From NCBI GenBank assembly GCA_002010365.1, contig MTNL01000171.1, positions 6,091 to 11,646 of the forward strand: a stretch of 5,556 nt of DNA, written 5' to 3'. A model generated the notes under the pieces. That model was not told the DNA's origin, did not search any database, and saw only the letters and a list, made by a program, of their open reading frames with translations. The translations under genes and the position numbers were made by a program. The DNA comes from Candidatus Acetothermia bacterium JdFR-50 (GTDB lineage: Bacteria; Bipolaricaulota; Bipolaricaulia; Bipolaricaulales; Bipolaricaulaceae). Below are positions 1 through 5,105 of the stretch, in pieces (the first letter of the stretch is position 1; each line of letters starts with the position of its first letter).

Positions 1-1015
1 CCTCGGCCTGGGATTGGGTGCGGCGTTGGTGGGGCTCGCGGAGACGCGTCTCCTGTACAAGCTGGAGGACCTCTTCGACCTCGTCCACATACCTATCCCG
101 GCGAAAGCCGCGGCGGGAGGGCTCATCCTCGGGGGGCTAGCCCTGCTCGTGCCCCAGGTCCTCGGGACGGGTTACGAGACGGTGGACAGGATCCTCGCCG
201 GGGAGTTTCCTTCCACTTTGGGCACGGCGGGGTTCCTGTTGGGGCTCTCCCTGGCCAAGGCCCTGGCCCTGGCCATCACCCTGGGTTCGGGAGGATCGGG
301 CGGGGTGTTCGCCCCCTCCCTCTTCGTGGGGGCCGCCTTCGGAGGAACCTTCGGGGTTGTGGCAAACCTCCTTTTCCCAGGGATCACCTCGCCGTACCCC
401 GCCTACGCGCTGGTGGGAATGGCCGCGGTCTTCTCCGCCGCGAGCCGGGCTACGTTGAGCTCCATCGTGATGCTGTTCGAGATGACCCGCAACTACGAGA
501 TCATCCTCCCGCTGATGTTCGCCTGCGTGGTGGCGGACATCGTGGCCTTCTCCATCTCCAAGGAGACCATCTACACCTTGAAGCTCTCGCGCCGCGGGAT
601 TCGCCTCGCCCCGGAGATGGAGATCAACTGGCTTCGGGTCCATACCGTCTCCGATGTCATGAGACACACGGTGGAGGTGATCCCCGAGGACGCCACCGTG
701 GCCATGGCCCGGGAGCTGATGGAAAAGACTGGCCATCCTAGCTTTCCGGTGGTGGATGAGAAGGGAAAGCTCGTGGGGATCGTGACCCACAAGGAGGTCC
801 TCCGGGCTTCGGGACGCCCCGGGGTCCGGGTGAAGGAGATCGCCGTGAGGCGTCCCGTGGTGGCTTTCCCCGATGAACCTCTGGATGCGGTATGGGAGAA
901 GTTCCGCCGCAGCGGTGTGGGAAGGCTTCCCGTTGTGTCCCGGGAGGATCCGGGAAGGGTGGTGGGATTCATCGCTCTCTCGGACATCGTTTCCCGCATA
1001 GGTTGGGGGGAATAG
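1..1015 (+). CDS. ClC-family chloride channel/antiporter with C-terminal CBS pair (5' partial)
   Basis: This is the C-terminal part of a ClC-type anion channel or H+/anion antiporter of the cytoplasmic membrane. The frame is open to the left edge (first full codon at base 2), so the N-terminal helices, including the region that carries the gating glutamate, lie outside the window. Hydrophobic helices run to about base 590. The conserved anion-site motif is present as GSGGSGGVFAP (codons 284-316; GVFAP at 302-316), followed by the typical segment with FSAASRATLSS and MLFEMTRNYE. A tyrosine at 572-574, in a context like GGKPLYS of the E. coli protein, probably equals its anion-coordinating Tyr445. 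Two CBS domains follow, about 645-825 and 830-1005, beginning VSDVM and VKEIAVRRP; in this family such pairs usually bind nucleotides and regulate gating. The stop TAG is at 1013-1015. Family assignment is firm; channel versus exchanger cannot be decided from this part. Confidence 0.95.
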   Translation, partial: LGLGLGAALVGLAETRLLYKLEDLFDLVHIPIPAKAAAGGLILGGLALLVPQVLGTGYETVDRILAGEFPSTLGTAGFLLGLSLAKALALAITLGSGGSGGVFAPSLFVGAAFGGTFGVVANLLFPGITSPYPAYALVGMAAVFSAASRATLSSIVMLFEMTRNYEIILPLMFACVVADIVAFSISKETIYTLKLSRRGIRLAPEMEINWLRVHTVSDVMRHTVEVIPEDATVAMARELMEKTGHPSFPVVDEKGKLVGIVTHKEVLRASGRPGVRVKEIAVRRPVVAFPDEPLDAVWEKFRRSGVGRLPVVSREDPGRVVGFIALSDIVSRIGWGE

Positions 1016-1018
1016 GTC

Positions 1019-1048
1019 TTGACCCTGGCCCCGCGGGACCCCTAAAAT
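1019..1048 (+). promoter_or_regulatory. Sigma70-like promoter ahead of the 57-aa gene
   Basis: TTGACC (1019-1024) is a 5/6 match to the -35 consensus and TAAAAT (1043-1048) a 5/6 match to the -10 consensus, separated by 18 bases. Transcription would begin near 1055, giving a leader of about 85 bases before the start codon at 1140. It sits immediately behind the ClC stop codon. The call is from consensus only. Confidence 0.55.
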
Positions 1049-1053
1049 TTAGG
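1041..1053. promoter_or_regulatory. 13-bp palindrome over the -10 box, possible operator
   Basis: CCTAAAATTTAGG is a perfect inverted repeat with 6-bp arms around a central A. It contains the whole predicted -10 hexamer (1043-1048) and overlaps GGTACC (1052-1057) on its right. Its position would let a bound dimeric repressor block the promoter. The regulator is unknown. A hairpin role is less likely because the stem is short and AT-rich. Confidence 0.35.
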
Positions 1054-1123
1054 TACCAAAAGTGGATTGCTCGTTTTTTCCTCGCGGTATTCATCCCTCT
1101 CTTCGCGATGAAATCCGTATGGG

Positions 1124-1134
1124 AAAGGGGGTGA
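1124..1134 (+). promoter_or_regulatory. Ribosome binding site of the 57-aa gene
   Basis: AAAGGGGGTGA matches the anti-Shine-Dalgarno complement AAAGGAGGTGA at all but one position. It ends five bases before ATG 1140, which selects that start over the in-frame TTG 1062, ATG 1119 and GTG 1131. Confidence 0.7.
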
Positions 1135-1139
1135 CGGGT

Positions 1140-1313
1140 ATGCTGTGGGAACTTTACCTCGCCCAGCTGATGGCCAAGGCCCGGGAGGCGGAGCTCGAAC
1201 GCCAGCTGGAGCTGGGGCGTCTCCTCGAGGAAGCCCGTCGCGCCCGGGCACGGCGCCCCCGTCGGGTCAGCATACCCCTCGCCTCCTTGAGGCCCCGGCC
1301 CTCCCGGGCCTGA
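1140..1313 (+). CDS. 57-aa basic helical small protein of unknown function
   Basis: I do not recognise this protein. It begins MLWELYLAQLMAKAREAE, continues as a Glu/Arg/Leu-rich stretch to about residue 40 that should form one long amphipathic helix or coiled coil, and ends in an Arg/Pro/Ser-rich tail (last 17 residues). Acidic residues dominate residues 14-30 and arginines residues 32-42, so charge is strongly polarised. There is no signal peptide or cysteine, and the N-terminal LWELYLAQLM is the only hydrophobic patch. Support for it being real: a near-consensus ribosome binding site with five-base spacing, a promoter-like sequence upstream, and third codon positions that are overwhelmingly G or C, as in the neighbours. 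It could mediate protein-protein or nucleic-acid binding, but nothing shown here says which. It lies alone between the ClC gene and the ferredoxin, which has its own promoter. Confidence 0.7.
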   Translation: MLWELYLAQLMAKAREAELERQLELGRLLEEARRARARRPRRVSIPLASLRPRPSRA

Positions 1314-1324
1314 GCCGATCCCGT

Positions 1325-1353
1325 TTGGCAGCAGGATCTCCTTGGGTTATAGT
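1325..1353 (+). promoter_or_regulatory. Sigma70-like promoter of the ferredoxin gene
   Basis: TTGGCA (1325-1330) and TATAGT (1348-1353) each match the -35 and -10 consensus at five of six positions and are separated by the ideal 17 bases. Transcription would start near 1360, leaving a leader of about 30 bases that contains the ribosome binding site. It lies in the 77-base gap between the small gene and the ferredoxin. Confidence 0.65.
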
Positions 1354-1376
1354 TCCCGTGAAACTTCAACTTGCAT

Positions 1377-1388
1377 AAGGAGGAGGTG
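1377..1388 (+). promoter_or_regulatory. Strong ribosome binding site of the ferredoxin gene
   Basis: AAGGAGGAGGTG offers a consensus AAGGAGG seven bases from ATG 1391, plus a second overlapping AGGAGGTG. This is the best Shine-Dalgarno match in the window and suggests efficient translation. Confidence 0.85.
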
Positions 1389-1390
1389 CC

Positions 1391-1573
1391 ATGGCCGTAA
1401 AGGTGGATGAGAACCTCTGTACTGGGTGCGGGCTTTGTGCTCAAGTCTGCCCCGATGTCTTCGAGATAGGGGATGATGGGCTCTCCCACGTAAAGGCCGG
1501 AGCCGACGAATCCCTCCCTTGTGTGGACGAGGCCATCGATCAATGCCCCGTGAGCGCCATCAGCAAGGAGTAA
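1391..1573 (+). CDS. Ferredoxin, single [4Fe-4S] cluster, Thermotoga-like
   Basis: A 60-residue cytoplasmic electron carrier. The cysteine pattern is Cys10-x2-Cys13-x2-Cys16-x3-Cys20-Pro, then Cys44 and Cys52-Pro. In the well-studied Thermotoga maritima ferredoxin, which has the same length and very similar spacing, the first three cysteines and the last one bind one [4Fe-4S] cluster while the other two form a disulfide. By analogy Cys10, 13, 16 and 52 are the ligands here and Cys20/Cys44 the possible disulfide. The second cluster of the longer 2[4Fe-4S] clostridial type is missing. The protein is acidic, as usual for ferredoxins. The gene is a self-contained unit with its own promoter, strong ribosome binding site and terminator, so high independent expression is likely. 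The redox partner is not encoded in the window. Confidence 0.95.
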   Translation: MAVKVDENLCTGCGLCAQVCPDVFEIGDDGLSHVKAGADESLPCVDEAIDQCPVSAISKE

Positions 1574-1589
1574 GTCCGTGAACGATCAG

Positions 1590-1616
1590 GGGGCGGGGGT
1601 GACCCGCCCCTTTTTT
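1590..1616 (+). terminator. Intrinsic terminator of the ferredoxin gene
   Basis: GGGGCGGG (1590-1597) pairs perfectly with CCCGCCCC (1603-1610) around the five-base loop GGTGA, and TTTTTT follows directly (1611-1616). It is 16 bases behind the ferredoxin stop codon and only eight bases before the patatin start at 1625. Confidence 0.93.
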
Positions 1617-1624
1617 CTGTCCAA

Positions 1625-2413
1625 TTGCCTAGGAAAAAGTTGGGGATCGCCCTGAGTTCCGGTGGGGCCCGGGGCACGGCTCACATCGGCGTTCTCAAAG
1701 CCTTGGAGGAGTCCGGCTTCGCCCCCTCCGTGATCGCTGGGACCAGTGTGGGGGCCTGGGTAGGGGGATGTTACGCCGCCGGTGTCCCCCTGGAAGAGCT
1801 CGCCCGTTACTGGAAGGAACTACGCTGGTACGGGATCGGACGCCATCTCCTCCCCGGCCCCGTGTGGCGGGGATGGACCTCGGGGAGCTCCCTTCTACGG
1901 GCCGTCAAAAACCTTGTGGGAAACGTGCGCATCGAGGACCTGGAGATCCCCTTCGTGGCCGTGGCCACCGATCTCGCCACCGGCGAGGCGTTTTGGATCA
2001 CCGAGGGCCCCTTGGCCGAGGCCATCTGCGCCTCCAGCGCCGTTCCCGGACTCGTCGTCCCCCGTAATTGGAACGGCCGGTGGCTCATCGATGGGGGGGT
2101 GGTGGACCCGCTTCCGGTGGAAGCAGCCCGGGCCCTGGGGGCGGAAGTGGTCTTGGCGGTGGACGTGCTTGTGCCGCCCCCGGAAAAGGGCCTTTCCAAT
2201 CCCAATGTGTTCAAAGTACTCTTCCAGATGTCCACCATCTTCCAGAAACGCATCGCCCAGCTCGAGGCCGAAACACAGCGGCCCGATCTTCTCGTCTGTC
2301 CCCAGTTCGGCCCCCGGCCACCCCGGTATTCCGATATCGGTCAAGCGGTGGAGGTGGGATACCAGGAGATGTGCCAGCATATCTCCACCCTAAAGAAGCT
2401 CCTGGGCGCCTGA
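1625..2413 (+). CDS. Patatin-like phospholipase/esterase (RssA-type)
   Basis: A 262-residue predicted serine acyl hydrolase using a Ser-Asp dyad. The oxyanion-hole loop is SSGGARG (residues 11-17), the nucleophile elbow is GTSVG with Ser41, and the catalytic aspartate is Asp156 in the DGG motif LIDGGVVDPLPV. VATDLATGE and SSAVPGLVVP are also typical of the family. No signal peptide or membrane segment is seen, so it is probably cytoplasmic or peripheral; the lipid substrate cannot be told. The start is uncertain. TTG 1625 gives the normal family N-terminus (MPRKKLGIAL) but has no Shine-Dalgarno sequence and lies just behind a terminator. TTG 1640 has AGGA five bases upstream but shortens the first strand. 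It is first of four closely spaced genes, with the EamA transporter starting eight bases after its stop. Family is firm; start is about even between the two. Confidence 0.92.
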   Translation: MPRKKLGIALSSGGARGTAHIGVLKALEESGFAPSVIAGTSVGAWVGGCYAAGVPLEELARYWKELRWYGIGRHLLPGPVWRGWTSGSSLLRAVKNLVGNVRIEDLEIPFVAVATDLATGEAFWITEGPLAEAICASSAVPGLVVPRNWNGRWLIDGGVVDPLPVEAARALGAEVVLAVDVLVPPPEKGLSNPNVFKVLFQMSTIFQKRIAQLEAETQRPDLLVCPQFGPRPPRYSDIGQAVEVGYQEMCQHISTLKKLLGA

Positions 2414-2421
2414 GAACGGGA

Positions 2422-3297
2422 ATGGCCCCGAACGGGAAGTCCACGTTTGGCACCCTATTAGCTCTATCGGTCGGACTTACTTGCATCTCCTTTTCCGCCA
2501 TCCTGATCCGCCTCACCGTCTCCCCCGCCGTCACGGTGGCTACCTGGCGTATGGTCATCGCTGGGATCCTCCTGCTATCCGCCCTTGTCTGGCGCCGGAG
2601 GACACGGATTACCCGGCGCGCCTTCCTTTTATCCCTGTTCTCCGGGGCGTTCCTCGCCCTTCACTTCTCCACCTGGATCGCGTCCCTCCGCTATACCACG
2701 GTGGCGAGTTCTGTGGTCCTCGTGTCCACGAACCCTCTTTTCGTAGGACTTTTCTCCCTCCTCCTCGGAGAACGCCCGAGCCGGAAGCTGTGGGAGGGGA
2801 TATTTATCTCCACCGTGGGAGCGGTGCTCATCGGGTGGGGGGACCTCGCGGTGGGAGGCAAGGCTCTCTGGGGGGACTTATTGGCCCTTCTTGGGGCGAT
2901 GATGGCGTCTGCGTACCTCATCGTGGGCCGCAGGGTCCGACAGGACTTGGGACTCCTCCCTTACATCACCCTCTCCTACAGCACCGCCGGGATCTTGCTT
3001 ATGGCTTTCTTGGGCGTGTTCTCCCAGGGGATCGTATTGCCGGAAGCCCCAGATTGGCCCTGGCTCATTCTCCTAGCCCTGGGGCCCCAGCTTCTGGGCC
3101 ACACCTCCTTCAACTGGGCCCTGAAGTTCCTGCCCGCGGTGGTGGTGGCCTTGGTCATCCTCGGTGAACCGATATTGAGCTCCCTTTGGGCGTACCTGAT
3201 CTTCGGGGAGGGCATCGGTTCCCTTCAGGGTGTGGGGTTCGCCTTGGTGCTACTGGGAATCGCCCGCGGATTGGGAGGAAAGCCGGATCTCGGGTAA
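2422..3297 (+). CDS. EamA-family (DMT superfamily) transporter
   Basis: A 291-residue inner-membrane protein with about ten hydrophobic helices in two homologous EamA repeats, roughly residues 10-135 and 149-285. Family landmarks are HFSTWIASLRYT with SSVVLVSTNPLFVGLFSLLLGE in the first repeat and NWALKFLPAVVVALVILGEPILSSLWAYLIFGE in pieces of the second. Members usually export or exchange small metabolites such as amino acids or nucleosides; the substrate cannot be read from sequence. ATG 2422 was chosen because it is eight bases behind the patatin stop and leaves a short cytosolic N-terminus before helix 1. The frame is open further left inside the patatin gene, but that part is a shadow reading. 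No good Shine-Dalgarno sequence is present, so translation is probably coupled to the upstream gene. ahcY begins 12 bases after its stop. Confidence 0.9.
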   Translation: MAPNGKSTFGTLLALSVGLTCISFSAILIRLTVSPAVTVATWRMVIAGILLLSALVWRRRTRITRRAFLLSLFSGAFLALHFSTWIASLRYTTVASSVVLVSTNPLFVGLFSLLLGERPSRKLWEGIFISTVGAVLIGWGDLAVGGKALWGDLLALLGAMMASAYLIVGRRVRQDLGLLPYITLSYSTAGILLMAFLGVFSQGIVLPEAPDWPWLILLALGPQLLGHTSFNWALKFLPAVVVALVILGEPILSSLWAYLIFGEGIGSLQGVGFALVLLGIARGLGGKPDLG

Positions 3298-3309
3298 TCT
3301 CGGTTTGAA

Positions 3310-4539
3310 ATGGAGGGACGAGAGCTTTTGGAACGCGGAAAAAGGAAGATCGGATGGGCAAGGGCCCATATGCCCCTGCTTGCCCGTATTGAGGAAGAGT
3401 TCTCGCAGCGGAAACCCTTCGCGGGAACGCGGATCGCCGTCTCCATACACCTGGAAGCAAAGACGGCGCGGCTCGCCTTGGCCCTAAAAGCGGGAGGTGC
3501 GGAGCTCACCGTAACCGGCTCCAATCCCCTTTCCACTCAGGATGACGTGGTGTCGGCCCTGAAGGCGGAGGGTGTGGCCGTCTTCGCCGCCCATGGGGTC
3601 TCCGAGGAACGATATTGGGAAGACCTCAAGCGGACCCTCGCCATACGACCTAACCTCGTCTTGGACGACGGGGGCGACCTCACCGCCCTGCTTCACGGCG
3701 AATGCTCCGGGCTCGGCGAGGAGACCATCGGGGTCTGCGAGGAAACCACCACGGGGGTTATCCGGCTGCGGAAGCTCGCCGCGGAGGGAGAACTGAGATT
3801 TCCCGCGGTGGCGGTAAACGACGCTAGGATGAAGTACCTGTTCGACAACCGCTATGGTACAGGACAATCGACTTGGGATGCCATCATGCGGACCACGAAC
3901 CTTCTGGTGGCGGGAAAAACTGTGCTGGTGGTGGGTTACGGATGGTGTGGCCGGGGGATCGCCCTCAGAGCCCGAGGGTTGGGAGCCCGGGTGGTGGTAT
4001 CGGAGGTGGACCCGGTGCGGGCCGCCGAAGCCCTGATGGATGGCTTCTCCGTGGCTCCCCTGAGGGAAGCCATCGGGGAAGCGGACTTCCTGGTTACTGC
4101 CACCGGATGCGTGGACGCCGTTACCTGGGACGATCTCCTCCACGCCAAGGACGGGGTCGTCCTCGCCAATGCGGGCCACTTCGACGTGGAAATCGACGTG
4201 AAGACCTTGCGGGAGCGGGCTCCCTCCCGGGTAGCCAGGGAAAATGTCGAGGAGTTCTTCCTTCCCAACGGCAAGAGGGTTTACCTGATCGCCCAGGGTC
4301 GCTTGGTGAACCTGGCCGCCGGGGACGGCCACCCGGTGGAGATCATGGACATCTCCTTCGCCCTGCAGGCTCTCTCCCTCCGATGGCTGCTGGAGAAAGG
4401 GAAGGGGCTTCCCCCGGGGGTGTACGCGGTGCCCCGGGAAATAGACGAGGAGGTGGCCCGGCTCTTCCTGGCGGCGAACGGGGCGGGGATCGATTCCCTC
4501 ACCGAAGCGCAGCGGAGGTATCTGGGCCTTTCCCGATGA
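3310..4539 (+). CDS. ahcY: Adenosylhomocysteinase (S-adenosylhomocysteine hydrolase), short Thermotoga/archaeal type
   Basis: A 409-residue cytoplasmic, NAD-dependent enzyme that reversibly splits S-adenosylhomocysteine into adenosine and homocysteine, relieving inhibition of SAM-dependent methyltransferases. Conserved elements in order: SIHLEAKTA with His47; SNPLSTQDD (71-79); LDDGGDLT with Asp119/120; CEETTTGV with Glu144/145; Lys175 and Asp179 in KYLFDN; the NAD-binding GYGWCGRG (209-216); NAGHFDVEID with His290; and GRLVNLAAGDGHPVE (330-344). All residues known to be catalytic in the human enzyme have counterparts. The protein is shorter than the roughly 430-470 residues common in mesophiles and lacks the usual C-terminal KPDHYRY, as in Thermotoga and archaea. 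ATG 3310 has no Shine-Dalgarno sequence, whereas in-frame TTG 3328 has GGAGGGA nine bases upstream and would drop six residues. The stop overlaps the aldolase start. Confidence 0.96.
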   Translation: MEGRELLERGKRKIGWARAHMPLLARIEEEFSQRKPFAGTRIAVSIHLEAKTARLALALKAGGAELTVTGSNPLSTQDDVVSALKAEGVAVFAAHGVSEERYWEDLKRTLAIRPNLVLDDGGDLTALLHGECSGLGEETIGVCEETTTGVIRLRKLAAEGELRFPAVAVNDARMKYLFDNRYGTGQSTWDAIMRTTNLLVAGKTVLVVGYGWCGRGIALRARGLGARVVVSEVDPVRAAEALMDGFSVAPLREAIGEADFLVTATGCVDAVTWDDLLHAKDGVVLANAGHFDVEIDVKTLRERAPSRVARENVEEFFLPNGKRVYLIAQGRLVNLAAGDGHPVEIMDISFALQALSLRWLLEKGKGLPPGVYAVPREIDEEVARLFLAANGAGIDSLTEAQRRYLGLSR

Positions 4540-5105
4540 AGGGGGGAGCGGGGGCGCGGCTTTTGGTGGCCCAGGCGGCCCGGAGGATGTGGAAGCTGGG
4601 GTTGGTCTCGGGGAGCTCCGGTAACGTATCCCTGAGGGTAGGAAATGTGATATACATCACCCCAAGCGGTGTCCCCTATGCCCTTCTTACCCCGCGGATG
4701 GTGGTGGCCTTGGACCCGGAGGGCCACATGCTTTCGGGAACATGCGCGCCGTCCTCGGAGTGGCGGTTGCATCTTCTGATCTACCGGGAGTTCCCCGGGG
4801 TGAGGGCGGTGGTCCACACCCATTCCCCTTACGCCACCGCCGCGGCGGTAAGGGGAGAACTTCCCCTCGTGACGGACGAGGCCCGGTTGCGGTTCCCGAA
4901 AGGGGTTCCGGTGGCGAGACATGCTCCACCCGGCACCTGGGAGATCGCCCGGGCGACGGTTGAGGCCCTGCGCCTGGGGAGCGAGGTCTGCCTGCTGGGG
5001 CGGCACGGGGTGGTGGCCCCTGGAAGGACCTTGTGGGAAGCCCTGGATCGAGCCCTGGCCGTGGAGGAGGCGGCCCGCTGTGCCCTGCTGCTGAGCGTGG
5101 ATTAG
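4536..5105 (+). CDS. Class II aldolase/adducin-family protein (fuculose-phosphate-aldolase-like)
   Basis: A 189-residue metal-dependent sugar-phosphate aldolase or dehydratase. The phosphate-binding segments SGSSGN (25-30), TPSG (42-45) and PSSE (72-75) and the metal ligands His94 and His96 (HTHSPYAT) and His157 (HGVV) fit the family; Glu75 fits the catalytic acid/base of L-fuculose-1-phosphate aldolase. It is shorter than E. coli FucA (about 215 residues) and ends soon after the last helix, so the C-terminal tail that covers the FucA active site is reduced. ATG 4536 overlaps the ahcY stop in an ATGA arrangement, implying translational coupling; GGAGGT at 4514-4519 is 16 bases upstream, rather far. 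Next to ahcY, a role in salvage of SAM-derived sugars (methylthioribulose-1-phosphate or 5-deoxyribulose-1-phosphate) is plausible but inferred. Fuculose- or ribulose-phosphate aldolase or MtnB-like dehydratase are alternatives. Confidence 0.9.
   Translation: MKGGAGARLLVAQAARRMWKLGLVSGSSGNVSLRVGNVIYITPSGVPYALLTPRMVVALDPEGHMLSGTCAPSSEWRLHLLIYREFPGVRAVVHTHSPYATAAAVRGELPLVTDEARLRFPKGVPVARHAPPGTWEIARATVEALRLGSEVCLLGRHGVVAPGRTLWEALDRALAVEEAARCALLLSVD

Noticed and set aside
1041..1079. A ClC terminator made of the CCTAAAATTTAGG stem and the T6 run at 1074-1079
   Set aside because: The stem is short and AT-rich and the T-run is 20 bases away, so it does not have terminator geometry. The promoter reading explains the site better.
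1290..1311. GC-rich hairpin AGGCCC/GGGCCT at the end of the 57-aa gene as a terminator
   Set aside because: No T-run follows, and such GC-rich inverted repeats are expected by chance in a coding sequence of this composition.
1338..1382. CTCCTT (1338-1343) able to pair with AAGGAG (1377-1382) of the ferredoxin ribosome binding site
   Set aside because: It lies upstream of the predicted start near 1360, so it would be present only in readthrough transcripts, and six base pairs across a 33-base loop are weak evidence for a switch.
1154..1543. A 129-codon open frame on the minus strand covering the small gene and ferredoxin
   Set aside because: It runs antisense to a certain ferredoxin gene and a promoter, its product is arginine/serine-rich low-complexity sequence without family features, and such frames are common opposite GC-rich genes.
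2068..2421. In-frame extension of the EamA transporter to the left, inside the patatin gene
   Set aside because: The extra residues are Gly/Arg/Pro-rich and non-hydrophobic, and they overlap conserved patatin coding sequence. ATG 2422 gives a normal-length transporter.
3271..3300. TTGGGA with 18-base spacing to TAATCT as a promoter just ahead of ahcY
   Set aside because: Match to consensus is poor at both boxes and it lies at the 3' end of the transporter gene; co-transcription explains the spacing better.
3484..4332. A 282-codon open frame on the minus strand inside ahcY
   Set aside because: It is entirely antisense to the clearly conserved ahcY, and its product is a Gly/Pro/His-rich sequence with no motifs, as expected from the codon bias of the real gene.
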